This document shows, in pieces, positions 36,279 through 48,581 of a stretch of 64,000 bases of DNA (positions are counted from its first letter, which is position 1; each line of letters starts with the position of its first letter). Source of the DNA: Jacaranda mimosifolia (lineage: Eukaryota; Streptophyta; Magnoliopsida; Lamiales; Bignoniaceae); NCBI GenBank assembly GCA_018894105.1, contig CM032131.1, forward strand, positions 9,326,501 through 9,390,500. The letters are read 5' to 3'. The translations under genes were made by a program, and so were the position numbers. The notes below the pieces were generated by a model, which worked only from the letters and a program-made list of their open reading frames with translations, was not told the origin of the DNA and searched no databases.

Positions 36279-37480
36279 GTGGACAGCTACTGGAACTCAG
36301 AGGACGTGGGATAATTTTGCCAGGGAATTCTCAGATAAGTATGTTCCTTTAGTAGCTCAGCAGTCAAGGGAACAGGAATTTATGAGCTTGATACAAGGAA
36401 GCCAGACTGTGAGTCAATATGAAGCAACCTTTAGTCGTTTAATTCAGTATGCGCCTTATATCTTAACTGATGAGGTTCGGCAGATTCAAAGGTTTACCCA
36501 AGGATTGCGGCCGGAATTAAGGCGAGGTTTGGCTATATGTGATCTTTCGAATTTCAACATCGCGGTCAGTAAGGCACTGCAATTAGAGTCGGAACTGCAA
36601 GAAATTAGGAAAATTGAGGATAAAGGCAGAAAAGGAAGACAACCTCCTAGTGGGCCGAGTGGTGCTATTAAGAGACTGTGGAGGTCGCAAAATAAAGGCA
36701 AAGCACCAAAAGTTCCTCAGGCTGTGGAATCAGGGAATAGGGCACAAGGAAAGGCACCCTTATCATGTGGATTTTGTGGTGTGTCGACTCATGAGGAAGC
36801 GAATTTCTGGCGCAAACAAGGTAAATGCTTAAGGTGTGGCAGTAGCCAGCATTTCTTAAGAGACTGCCCTGGTAAGATGGGGCCAGCACCAGCAGAAAGA
36901 GGCAAAGGAAAGCAGAAGGTGCAAGCACGTGCCTATGCCCTCACCGGAGAAGATGTGTCAGATCCCAATGAGGTAGTAGAAGGTATGATTACTATCTCTC
37001 AGATTTTCGGTAAAGCTTTATATGATCTCGGTGCTTCCCATTCATTTATATCAGCTGAATTTTCTGAGAAATTAAATATGCAACCCGAAACAATGGCGTA
37101 TCAAGTAGAAGTGAAAATACCCCTAGGTGAAGGGTTAATCACGGATACAATGTTTCGAGAGTGTCCTATTATGATTGACAACCGAGAGTACCCAGCTAAT
37201 CTTATAAGTATGCCTATTCAAGGATATGATGTGATTCTGGGAATGGATTGGTTGTATAACCATCAGGCACAAATGAATTGTTTCACAAAGTGCATTACTC
37301 TCGGGGAAGGAACCTTGATAACTCCACATTCTTCAGTGGATAAATCTCCTTCACTACCGATCATATCAGCGGTAAAGGCCCGCAAAATATTATTCGAAGG
37401 TGGGCAGGGATATTTGTCGTATCTTATCAATAAGCCCCGTGATGCAGTCAAGATTGAGGAAGTAGATGTGGTAGCAGAAT
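36268..37480 (+). pseudogene. Gypsy-B gag (N-terminally deleted) and protease
   Basis: Homology to gag begins abruptly at [15 protein letters not shown] (36268), equivalent to the middle of Gypsy-A gag, so about 150 N-terminal residues are missing. Then follow [32 protein letters not shown] and a zinc knuckle [14 protein letters not shown] near 36828-36870 (complete CX2CX4HX4C). The protease region near 37010-37060 reads [11 protein letters not shown]: the aspartate is kept but the usual S or T after it is [10 protein letters not shown] segment near 37231 is the conserved C-terminal protease motif. The frame stays open into RT. The ATG at 36235 lies upstream of the homology and need not be a real start. 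Confidence 0.85.
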
Positions 37481-38840
37481 ATCCAGAGGTTTTTCCTGAG
37501 GAGCTAAATTCATTACGTCCAGATCGAGAGATAGAGTTTGTCATTCATACTCTACCAGGGGCTACGCCATTTTCCAAGACTCCTTATCGAATGGCCCCTG
37601 CTGAACTGAAGGAACTTAAGAACCAACTTCAAGAATTGTTGGAGAAAAAGTATATCAAACCTAGCACCTCTCCTTGGGGAGCTCCGGTGCTGTTTGTAAA
37701 AAAAAAAAAAAAAAAAAAAGATAGGTCGTTGAGAATGTGCATCGACTATCGAGAATTGAACAAGATCACTATCAAAAACAAGTACCCACTACCTCATGTG
37801 GAGGAGCTGTTTGATGTCTTGCAGGGATCAAGAATTTTCTCGAAACTGGATTTGAGGCAAGGGTATTACCAGTTGAAGATTCGAGAAGAAGATATTCTAA
37901 AAACAGCTTTCAACTCTCGATATGGTCATTACGAATTCGTAGTCATGCCGTTCGGTTTGACCAACGCTCCAGTGGCATTCATGGATTTGATGCACCGTAT
38001 ATTTTGACTTTATCTGGATCAATTCGTGGTCATATTCATCGATGATATTTTAGTCTTCTCGAAGTCTGAAGAGGAGCATCAAAGGCACTTACATGCAGTT
38101 CTGAGAACACTGAAAGAGCATCAGTTGTATGCCAAGTTCAGTAAGTGCGAATTCTGGATAGAGAGAGTAGCTTTTCTGGGCCATGTAATCACCAAAGATG
38201 GCATAGAAGTGGATCCCTCCAAGATTGAGGTGGTAGTCAACTGGAAAAGGCCCGAAAATGTTACTGAAGTTAAGAGCTTCTTGGGTTTAGCTGGTTATTA
38301 CCGAAGATTTGTCGAAGATTTTTCCAAGATAGCTGGTCCGTTGACCAAGTTGACTCAGAAGGATCAACCATTTTCTTGGAATGAAAACTGCGAGAAGAGT
38401 TTTGAAGAGTTAAAACATCGACTAACTACGGCTCCAATTCTAGCTCTCCCAGATGGTTTAGAAGGATTTGTGGTATATACAGATGCATCCAAGGAAGGAT
38501 TGGGATGTGTGTTAATGCAGCAAGGGTGTGTCATTGCCTATGCATCTAGGAAGTTGAAGCCACACGAAGAGAACTACCCGACTCATGACCTAGAACTTGC
38601 AGCGGTCATTTTTGCACTGTCTAAGTGGAGACAATACCTCTATGGAGCTACATTTGAGGTATATACTGACCACCAAAGCCTCAAATATTTGCAGTCACAG
38701 AAAGACTTAAACATGAGGCAGCGTAGATGGATGGAGTTTTTAGGAGATTATGATTTCTCAATCTCCTATCATCTTGGAAAAGCTAACGTGGTGGCAGATG
38801 CGTTAAGTCGTAAAGCTGGGTTATCTCATCAGTATGCAAC
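37480..38840 (+). pseudogene. Gypsy-B reverse transcriptase and RNase H, one internal stop
   Basis: RT starts with [19 protein letters not shown]. The fingers motif normally holding three lysines has seven, encoded by an A run at 37698-37719. Then come [20 protein letters not shown] and [13 protein letters not shown] at 38005-38007 interrupts the frame just before [17 protein letters not shown], which holds the active-site aspartates. The same frame continues afterwards through [21 protein letters not shown] and RNase H (YTDAS near 38478, [10 protein letters not shown] near 38665, NVVADALSR near 38787). The stop falls where the family usually has arginine, so a C-to-T change is likely. Confidence 0.9.
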
Positions 38841-40366
38841 CAAAATGTCAGAAAGTCGAACAATGAAATCGGTTAAGAGGATAAAACGACATGCGTGGGT
38901 TGCAGGCATGAAAGTTCAACCGGAACTATATGATGAGATACGACGGCTCAATTTGAGGATGAATAGATTCAGAAGAAGAGAGAAACTGTCAGAAATGCCA
39001 AAGAGTCAGATTTCAAAATTGACAGTCAAGATGCTCTCCTGTTCCGAAAGAGAATGTGTGTGCCAGAAGTAACTAAGGAAAAGTTATTAGCAGAGGCACA
39101 TAAGAGTAGATATTCGATACATCCTGGAGGTGCAAAGATGTATCAAGTCTTAAGAAGCAATTCTGGTGGAATCGGATGAAGTGGGATATAGCAGAATATG
39201 TGCAAAGGTGTCTGACCTGTCAATTGGTGAAAGCAGAACATCAACGACCATCAGGGTTGTTACAACCACTTCCAATTCCTGATTGGAAATGGGAACAAGT
39301 CAACATGGACTTTGTGACGGCGCTACCCACTGCCCGAGGTGGATATAACAGTATTTGGGTTGTTATAGACCGACTAACTAAATCTGAACATTTTCTGTCT
39401 GTTGGTTCGAACTACAAAGTCGAGAAGTTAGCCCAGTTATATGTTAAAGAAATCGTGAGATTACACGGAATACCGATGAGCATAGTATCCGACTGAGATT
39501 CCAAATTTACATTAAGACTGTGGTGAAGTCTGCAGGAGCATTTAGGAATGAGATTGAAGTTCAGTTCCACTGCTCATCCTCAAACAGACGGCCAGTTAGA
39601 GAGAGTCATATAGATCTTGGAAGATTTGCTACGATCATGTGTGTTAGATTTTGGAGAGAGTTGGATTCGACATCTACCTTTAGTTGAATTTGCTTATAAT
39701 AATAGCTTTCAATCAACTATACAGATGGCACCATATGAAGCCCTGTATGGTAGAAAGTGTCGTTCTCCAATACACTGGGACATGGAAAGGCACCGAGGCA
39801 AGCTTGATCAGTGTCCCAATACTATCAGACCCGAACTGATACAAGAGACTATTGAGAAGGTGCAAGTGATTAAGCAAAGAATGAAAGCAGCCCAAGATAG
39901 ACAGAAGAGCTATGCAGATACGCGGAGAAAGGATTTAGAATTCAATGTCGGAGATAAAGTATTCCTTAAAGTTTTTCTGAGGAAAGGAGTTCGGAGAATA
40001 GGAAGAGGGGGAAAACTTAGTCCGAGGTATGTTGGGCCATATGAGATATGTGAAAGGATAGGACCAGTTGTGTATCGTCTCGTGTTACCCCAAGATTTAA
40101 AGGGAATACATGATGTTTTTCACGTATCGCAACTCCAGAAATATTATCCTGATCCTTCTCACGTCATATCATCAGAATGCATGCAGTTGGAGCGAGATTT
40201 ATCTTATGAGGAGAGACCTGTGCGCATTTTGGATCGTCAAAGTCGTAAACTTAGGAATCGAGAAATTCCTCAAGTCAAGATATTATGGCGGAATCATAAT
40301 GTAGAGGAAGCGATATGGGAGAGAGAAGATCTCATGCGTCATCAGTACCCCGAACTTTTTCTCTAA
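38840..40366 (+). pseudogene. Gypsy-B integrase and chromodomain-like tail, several breaks
   Basis: A frameshift near 38990-39010 ends the RT-RNase H frame at 39072. Another near 39150 moves back into frame at 39176. Visible motifs are HPGGAKM and CLTCQL of the zinc-binding domain, then MDFVTALP (first D, near 39305) and the second D near 39490 beside a TGA at 39494-39496. Two further stops follow, near 39524 and 39613. ERVI (near 39600) keeps the glutamate. From 39617 to 40366 the frame is open: LPLVEFAYNNSF, MAPYEALYGRKCRSP, FLKVF, LSPRYVGPYEI and HDVFHVSQLQKYY. The end resembles the chromodomain of plant chromoviruses (YEERPVRILD, VKILWRNHNVEEAIWERED). Confidence 0.88.
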
Positions 40367-40398
40367 TCGGGTGAGAATCTGGGGACAGATTCTTCTTA

Positions 40399-40409
40399 GT
40401 GGGGGTGAT
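40399..40409 (+). other. Gypsy-B polypurine tract
   Basis: GTGGGGGTGAT immediately before the 3' LTR, the expected plus-strand primer. Confidence 0.75.
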
Positions 40410-43046
40410 TGTATCGACCCCGGATCTGTATTTTCATAAGTAATTATTTTCATGGTTTATTTTAATTTTGATGTTATTATTAAATCCTTGGAATTTATTT
40501 GATTTCATTTTATTTATTTATTTATTAAGGACTTAATTGCAAGGAAATTTGAAGTTTGGGATTCAATTGAGGAATCTTAGAATGTTAGGGACTAAATCGC
40601 AAAAATGGAAAAATTGGATTTTGAGGACACTTGGCAGCTTTCTTCTTTTCTTCTTTTCCTTCTTCTTTCTTCCTTCTTCATTTTCTTTCATTTTCTTCTT
40701 CCCGTTTTCTTTCTTTTCTTCCATTACCGCGACCACCCATCACCACCGTGACCATCTCCATCACTCAACCAAGCCCCAAACTTAGATTTAACTTCAAAAC
40801 CCTCTTCTCCAGCACCCTCTGAACACCAAACAGCCACTATGCACCGTGGAGACGCGGCGGCAGGAGGAGTTTGAAGAAGACCTATTCACGGCCACCAGTG
40901 TATCTCCCTCTTCCGACGGTGGATTGTGCATTTGAGGGGTGGTATGGAAAGCTGAGGGTGTGAGGAAGGTTTTGGGAAGGTTGCATGTGAGTTCGAACGG
41001 CTGGAATCCGAGAATCAAGGTAATCGGAGTTGGGCGGCAATTTTTGGAAACTTAGCTGAAAATCGAGTTTTTCGGCGAATCCAGGGCTCGAAATTGAAAA
41101 CTGATCGCACCATTGGACTCAGGAGCTCGAAAGGAGTTGGACTGCTTGGTTTGGGATTTTCCCGGCGGCGGCGGTGACAGGGCGGTTTCTTCTGCTCAAT
41201 CCGACGGTCGCAACGGTATAAGCCATATCTGATTCCGAGCATTAGTTATTGATTTGCGAATTTTGGGAGATTATTAATTATGTTGTATTTGAATTTTGTA
41301 TATATATATATGACATTGTATGTTGGACCTAGGAATTGAATTTTAGTGATTATGGAATATTGTGGAGTGTGGATAGTGTCGGAAGGCTATACTTTGATGT
41401 ATATGATTTTTGGAAATTATTGGAATAGTAATAATATTTTATGAGATTTAATTAAGTTGGTAGAAATTAATTTGAGGATTTAAGAGTTTATATTCTATAA
41501 TGGATAATAATTGAATATGGTTAAGTTAAAATATTCAATTGTTGTAAAATTTGGCATGTCTATGAGACTTATAGTAGTTTTGGGAAATTATAAGCTTAAT
41601 TGATTATTGAGACCATTAAATCGACCGAGCTTTGATTATGAATTATTTTGGGATTAGGTGAAGGAGATTTGGGTGTTGATTGTCAATAGTTTGACGTTGG
41701 ACTGAGTGGGAATTTCTACAACTAGGTGAGGATCTATCCCTCTTGGTACTTGTTATACCTATGAGGCTCTGCCAATTTGGCACCCTATTGAGCTATCTGT
41801 TATTGAAACTAACCCCTGTGTGGGTTTACTGTTTCTGTACGTTACTCAGAACCGTGTTTGGATTCTGTTTATTATTTGATTCTGTTCTGAATACCCCTGT
41901 GAGGGTTATGTCTGTTCCGTATCTATTTCTGTTATTCTGTATCAGTTTCTGTCTGTTCTGGCGCCCAGAATTTTATCTGTTATCTGTTCGGTATCTGTCT
42001 GTCATTTGTTTCGTATCTGTAGCCTTGTCGGCTTTTCTATTATCAGTTTGATATCTGTTGCCTGACTGGCATTATTTCTGTCTGCTTTGATTTGTTTATC
42101 TGAAATCGGCAATGTGCTAGGGACTTTCCCTTAGGCATCTGCATAAGCGGTAATTTGTTATATGTACGGAGATTGTATGGGCCAAGAGCCAATCTGAGCT
42201 ATCTGTTTAGTTTGTGAGGCACGCTAGGGATTTCCCCCTGGGTGTCAACGATACGCTAGGGATTTCCCCCTGGGTATCGGCGGTACGCTAGGGATTTCCC
42301 CCTAGGTATCGATGGTGTGCTAGGGATTTCCCTCTAGGCATCGGCGGTGCGCTATACGGACCGTATGGGCATCTGCTTAGGTGATCAGTTTGTTTGGTAT
42401 AAGGTGAATCGGCAATGCATGTTTCGATCATCCTTTGAATATATATGCTTTGGGATTGATTTGTCTGACAGTCTGTATATTTGAAATCTGATCTTGGAGC
42501 AACAAGGCAGGAGAGTTTCCTGTTTGATTAATTGTGCTATTCGTTTTTTGTATCTGCATTATCTGTTAATTGCATTATGATTTGTCGAGTCGAGTTTTCC
42601 TCGATGAATTCTTTCTATAATCCTCACTAAGTCATTAGACTTAATCCCCATATTTGTGATATTACAGATAAGGAAGAGAATTGATCGAGACTGAGAAGAG
42701 GAATTAACAATACTTGGGATTTCTTTTGCTGATTATATAGAATCCAAGTTATGATGTACTTTTGTATAAGATATGATCACCTTAGAAAGGTTGTGATATG
42801 TCGTTTTGTATTTTTAAGGTTATGATGTATTAAATAGTAAGAGATGAATGTTTTGAACTCTGTTGAGACCTAGTAGATATATATGTTGTTAATTCAGGTT
42901 TATAACTACTTGTTGAGGTTGAATTTTGAATTTTGGTGATGTACGCAACAGAACTATGGGCCTTCTGTTAGCTGTAACTCTGATATTGTAAGTCTGAATC
43001 TGTGTGGTACCTTGATTTGGGTGTTATCCTAAGGAGGGGTGGCACA
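40410..43046 (+). repeat. Gypsy-B 3' LTR
   Basis: 2,637 bp, starting TGTATCGACCCCG (one base different from the 5' copy near the start) and ending GGGGTGGCACA. It has four 32-bp units at 42218-42345 and the ATACGGACCGTAT palindrome at 42354-42366. Confidence 0.92.
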
Positions 43047-43051
43047 GAGGT

Positions 43052-43300
43052 GATGTCCCAAATGTGTTAAAACATTTAGAGTTTTGGTCTTATAAGTGTC
43101 AACTTAAGTACCAAAAGTGCAAACCTCACATTCAATGGAACCAAAAATGTAATTTTTTCAATATAACCAAGCACTACATTAGCACAAAAAAGGAAAAGAA
43201 AGGGCTCCATTGAAATGACAATAATTTTATTGGGCTAGTTGTAATTTACCCCCATGTAATTTGTGAAATAAGCATCAAACTCTCATATGAAAAAAAATAT
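43052..43300. other. Short gene-free stretch right of Gypsy-B
   Basis: Before the Gypsy-B insertion this joined 32850. I see no frame or known repeat end. The AT-rich copy 2 begins at about 43300. Confidence 0.4.
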
Positions 43301-45678
43301 ATATACAAAACAATTTTCTTATATTTTATAAAATCACGCACACCGCCTCCCCCTCTGCATTTGTTGCCCATTTAACATAATTTTAATATAAAAAGATTAA
43401 TTTACCCTTAATCATTTCATATATATATACAATTCAAGTTAAATAACTTTTTATTATCATATTTTATTTTATTTTATTTTTTCATTCTTTTCTTTTCTTT
43501 TTATTCTCATTTCTCTCTTCTTCCACTATTTCAGATATTTCTCATTTTATACATATATATAAATTTATCATTGTTTCTCATTTCTCATTATTTCATATAT
43601 TCTCATTTTATACATATATATATATAAATTTATCTACAAAATTTTAAATAATTTTTATTTTTATCTTCTTTCTTTCTAATTATTCATACATGTATACTTA
43701 TTTTTTCTATTTATACTTATTCACATATATATAATATATATATATATAAATTTATCTACAAAATTTTAAATAATTTTTATTTTTATCTTCTTTCTTTCTA
43801 ATTATTCATACATGTATACTTATTTTTTCTATTTATACTTATTCACATATATATAATATATATATATATATTAATCAATAAAATTTAAATTACTTTTATT
43901 TTTATCTATTTTTTTATATTTATTCATTTTGAATTAAATAATATTTAATATTTATAAATATATATATAATATAATTTTTTATTCATATTTATATACATAT
44001 ATAACATATATATACACACACATATATAAATTTCAATAAAATTTAAAGAAGATTCATCATATATTTCTCATTTTATACATATATAAATTTATCATTATTT
44101 CTGATTTCTCATACTTATATACATATATCCAAATTTCAATAAAATTTAGAGAAGATTTATCATATACTTCTCATTTTATACATATATAAATTTATCATTA
44201 TTTATCATTTCTCATTATTTCATATATTCTTATTTTATACATATGTATAAATTTAGTTAATGAATTTGGATGGCAATGCAATTTTGTTTCCCTCCAACTT
44301 TGTATTCCTCCAAAATTTGGCCCATTAAAAGTGTTAACAATTGTTTTTATTATTAGTTTGACATAATAATTTAACTTGATTTCTTCCAAAAATTTGATTC
44401 CATCTAATAATAATGAATTCTCTTCATTTTTTTCGATTCCTCTAAATTTTAGCTCCTCCATTTTTTTGTATAAATAATTTATAGCAAACTTAATTTCTTT
44501 TATCTTAGATTATATGATGAATTGAAATATAATTTTTTAAATTATTAAATGACTTTCTATTATAGTTAAAAATTAAAATAGTTAAATAACATATAATTTG
44601 GACTTATAAATTTTGGTGCTTAAAAATTTAATTTTTTTTATTATAATTTATTACAATATTCTTTTAGAAAAATTCTAAAAACTCCTTTAAACAAATAGTT
44701 AAAGGTTACATACTTGAATAGCAAAAGAAAAGAAAGAAATCTAGTTTATCATAATACTTAATGAAAAGAAAACAACCCATAAAGTTAGGGTTGTTAATGT
44801 TACATTTTGTTTTTTTAATCGTTGTATTGGTCAGTTAAAGATTTTTATAACTTATAGATATTTGTATATTAATTGTGTGTACGTTTTACTATATAAATTG
44901 CTAAAATGAAAATAACTTTTGCGGTCTAATATAGTGTAAAAAAGTATTAACTTAAAGTATATTATTAAATGTAATGATTATTAACTTTTATAGACCAGAG
45001 CAAGTTGTTCTTAAGAATTAATTGGTCTACATATTATATTTCCTTCAAAAAAATAAGTTTCCCTCCAAAAATGAATTCCTCTATTATTTTTTTTATTCCC
45101 TCCAAAGTTTTGCTCCTCCCTCCATTTTGTGTATAAATAGTATATACAAAAATTATTTGTTTTATCTGATATTATAAGATGAATTATGACATATTATTAT
45201 GGAGGTTAAAAATTTAATTCTATTCTTTGTTATTATTTATAGGAAATTGTTTTTGAACAAAAAGATTTTAAAAACATTATTTATAAATTCTAAAAACTTT
45301 AGTCTCTATGTGTAATTAATTTTATTTTAAAAACTAAAATATTCTGTACTAAAAGTATATTGATGTGGACAATTTGAACATGCAATGATTGAAAATTTTC
45401 TACACTTAATTAACACAATTTTTTTTTTTTAAATTGATCAACTTGTATAACTTTAATATAGTTGGAAATTTTGAAATACTCATGACATTGTAATATAAAC
45501 TGAGTAATATAGTTATAAGTTTAATAAAATTATTTTTTATCCCCATATATTTAATTAAATTTTTGAAGAACTATTAGCATTCTTAATAAATTTGTAGACA
45601 TTAGTTGAAATTTTATATTAAAATTCAAAAATATCATTCAAAAGTTGTTTTTATTATTTTTCAGACAAAAATATCCCT
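43300..45678. repeat. AT-rich block, copy 2, left piece
   Basis: Matches 17505-18256 joined directly to 29910-31400, so it lacks Gypsy-A. It contains a 122-bp tandem repeat at about 43626-43870 (unit starts 43626 and 43748). No genes; short frames such as 44198-44461 are chance. Confidence 0.7.
43626..43870 (+). repeat. 122-bp tandem repeat, two units
   Basis: AAATTTATCTACAAAATTTT begins at 43626 and again at 43748. Each is followed by the same CTTCTTTCTTTCTAATTATT and ATACATGTATACTTATTTTT phrases and a TA run. Copy 1 has only one unit at this place. Confidence 0.75.
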
Positions 45679-48581
45679 TGTAACACCCCCTCTCGGGACA
45701 GCACCCAAGCTGAGGTGCTACACAATTCAGTCTTAAAATTTTTCCTTTTACAAACAATAGATCCATAAAACTTGTCCCCAAATCCTTCTAGCCATATAGA
45801 ATATTAACTCCATATATCCTGGACACAATTACATAATACATATCATTCAACAAAACATGTACTGGTGTCCAGCAATCACCATCATTCCTGACCTTTTTCA
45901 AGGTTCCAATTTCACCCTAACATACATGGAACTTCATATAGGTAAAATCAAAAGTCTATACTATTACAAAATACATTCAAGCCTGAGGTCCTTGCCCATC
46001 ATCTGTACCTGTTTGAGAAAAGTCAAAATAATGTTGGAGGGTAAGTCATAAGGACTTAGTGAGGGAAGAGAGACTAAAAGATTCGAAGAAAAGGAACGTG
46101 GTTCAATTATCAGTGAATAGGTGTTAACAACAAGAATGCCCATATGAATCAACAAGGTATATATTACTTAGAAAATCAAAGTTTAATGAACTGTTGGCAT
46201 CCTTCCTTATTGCTCCCAGATGAAATTATAGTTGTTAGTACCGGGCATCGGTACAGTATAAATAGAACTTCCTTATCGCTCCATTGCTTGAGCACTCAGC
46301 TCGGCATGTAATAACTTGTTTGTAAGGCATGGTCGACCGCATGCTAGATCCTGTCACTCACAGTTCACTACCTCCAACTCCCTGTTGAGTTAGGATTGTA
46401 GATGGGTACTAGCCGGTAGACCTGTCACCGTCGGTCCGTTCCGCCCGGTCGTCTTTCTAAACCTAGCCCTGGGCCCAACTCCCCCATGGCGTCCCTCTGG
46501 GTGGGTTTCCTCCATGGCGTCCCATGGTTAGTAATATGTAATGCCAACGTATATGAGTTTAACCTTTGAACAATCAGTATGAATATAACAGGGTACAATT
46601 TGTAGCAATCAATATACTGGCCAGCACGGCCGTTTCGAAATAATAATCCAAGCATTCTGCTGGAATTGGCACTCAGCCGATACAATTAGTAATCAAGTAT
46701 GTCTTCTGGGCTAAATAATCAACACATAAAACATATTCAAGAAATACAGGGTCAGCCGGCAAAGCTGTGGGTACAAGGAATAGAAATCGACAACATGAAG
46801 GGAGTTCTGGGCACCCGAACAACTAAAACAGATTCGATGACAAAGAATAACCCTCACAGGGGTGTTCAAATCAGATGTCAGATTATAAAATGAAATCAAT
46901 ATCAAACGATAGCCTCACAGGGGTGCTCCAATTAGATGATAGATAACAAATCAGATTTCAAGCATATTCAGAGTACGATATAGAAACAGAAACCTACACA
47001 GGGGCTTATCACAAATAACAGATAGTTAGAAAAGGTGCTAGATTGGCAGACCCTCACCTGAATCAATCAATCAGTGCAGTCAAACTCTACTGATCCTCAA
47101 GGTCAATTCCTCCGTCACCTATTCAAAAGGTAACCTTATATTAAAATCCATGTTTAACCCTAATGATCACTAACATTTAGAATCATATCAACAGTAACCC
47201 CAAGTCTAAATGATTATCCTATTGATACGTCAGTAAAGATTTGTTTCGATACTACTGCCCTAAAATACTAGTAATATCGGATATAGACGTATACGGGTTC
47301 GCATATATATATATAAAGTACATATCGATCTTCAATATTAATCATAATAATCCAGTTGTCCGTAAACGTCCAAACTTTTGTCGATTAATCTCGATGACAT
47401 AAAAAATGAAGGTTTCTATACTTAGTACGCTATATAACCTATAGTTACATGAAATAATACCATTATGGATTTACTAGGCCTATTTAATCAATCAAGGGTG
47501 TTTTAATCTAATGCATGAGTGTTCTAATCGACCAAGATCATCATAATATACGAAAATACAAAGTTTTACGAGGATCAGAATGTATAAATGTATACATGCA
47601 AATACATACACAAAAAATAGCATTATATAGCAATATCTCACTAACAAAGGGGAATCTTCATGATCAAACCGCGTGTATGTGATCACTGCGACGAGGCGAA
47701 GATTTTGCCCTGTCACCGCCGCCGCCGCCGCCGCCGCCGCCGACCTCCGCCATCCACTGTCGCCGTAAAATTGAACCACCACCACCATGAGATGATCCTA
47801 AGCTCCACGAATCAAACCCCTCAAACAATTTTTGATTCCGACGTCATTTGGCCATTCAATTGGCCGGAAAACCAAAATCCCACCACCAACACCGCTGCTC
47901 AGTTTTCTTCTAATTTCTCCGTCCACGGTGGTCCATTTGAGAATTTAAAAGTACTTTCGCGATCCTTGAGCTAAGACCGTCAAAATGGTACCTATTTATA
48001 CCGTCAAAAGTTGCCGGAAGGTAGAAACCCATCACCACCATCGCGACAGTAACTTCGAGCTAAAATTTCGGCCACCTTGTCAGACGGTTTTGGGTGAAAG
48101 TAGTATATTTGTGTTCCTCTAGCTTAGAGGAGCAAAACGGTATATAATATGTGGGGTTTTTCCATTCGCCGGAGGAAATGACTAGAGGAAGAAGATGATG
48201 GTGCAAGGTGAAAAATGAAGAAGAAAAGGGGTTGTCTTGTTATTTAAAGGCCTACTTCCAAAAATTATGTTTTCACCCCCCAAAACTTTATTCCAGCCTT
48301 CACTTAAGTCCTCAAAAATTATTTCATCTTCAATTTCAGTCCCAAACTTAGTAAGTGCCTCACATTGATCCCTTTGACCCAAAATTACTCCATTAAATCC
48401 CCAAAAGTTTTCAAGTTTGGTTCAACCCAATTTCTACAAATCGCAAGTTGACCCTAAAACTTTCAAAATTCTTACAATTAAGTCCTTTTATTTTTTTTTT
48501 CCAAGCCCTAAAATCCAATCAAATTAATATCTTAATTTCTAAATCCTCATTTTTGAAATTTTGAAATTTAGGGGTGTTACA
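45679..48581 (-). mobile_element. Solo LTR-C, gypsy type related to the Gypsy-A LTR
   Basis: 2,903 bp, starting TGTAACACCCCC and ending GGGGTGTTACA. It shares with Gypsy-A LTRs the layout of a TGTRACACC end, a CCTCACAGGGG phrase (46852 and 46910), a GCCGATAC-type stretch and a final GTTACA. Flanking TCCCT (45674-45678) and CCCCT (48582-48586) form an imperfect 5-bp duplication. The AT-rich copy 1 has the uninterrupted site near 31408. A (CGC)n run of about nine units lies at 47716-47742. Frames inside are not convincing genes. Confidence 0.8.

Larger units (their letters stand above)
32856..43046 (+). mobile_element. Gypsy-B: Ty3/gypsy chromovirus-type element, youngest-looking insertion
   Basis: Plus strand, 10,191 bp. 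It is flanked by perfect GAGGT duplications at 32851-32855 and 43047-43051. LTRs are 32856-35525 and 40410-43046, primer site 35531-35543, polypurine tract 40399-40409. LTRs match nearly base for base by eye apart from one 32-bp repeat unit and scattered changes, which implies recent insertion. The internal region is only 4.9 kb because the gag N-terminus is deleted. Pol domains follow the gypsy order with a chromodomain-like tail. It is related to Gypsy-A but clearly diverged and in the opposite orientation. Confidence 0.92.

Noticed and set aside
47660..47974. 104-codon frame with an arginine run
   Set aside because: Inside solo LTR-C and driven by the (CGC)n repeat at 47716-47742.
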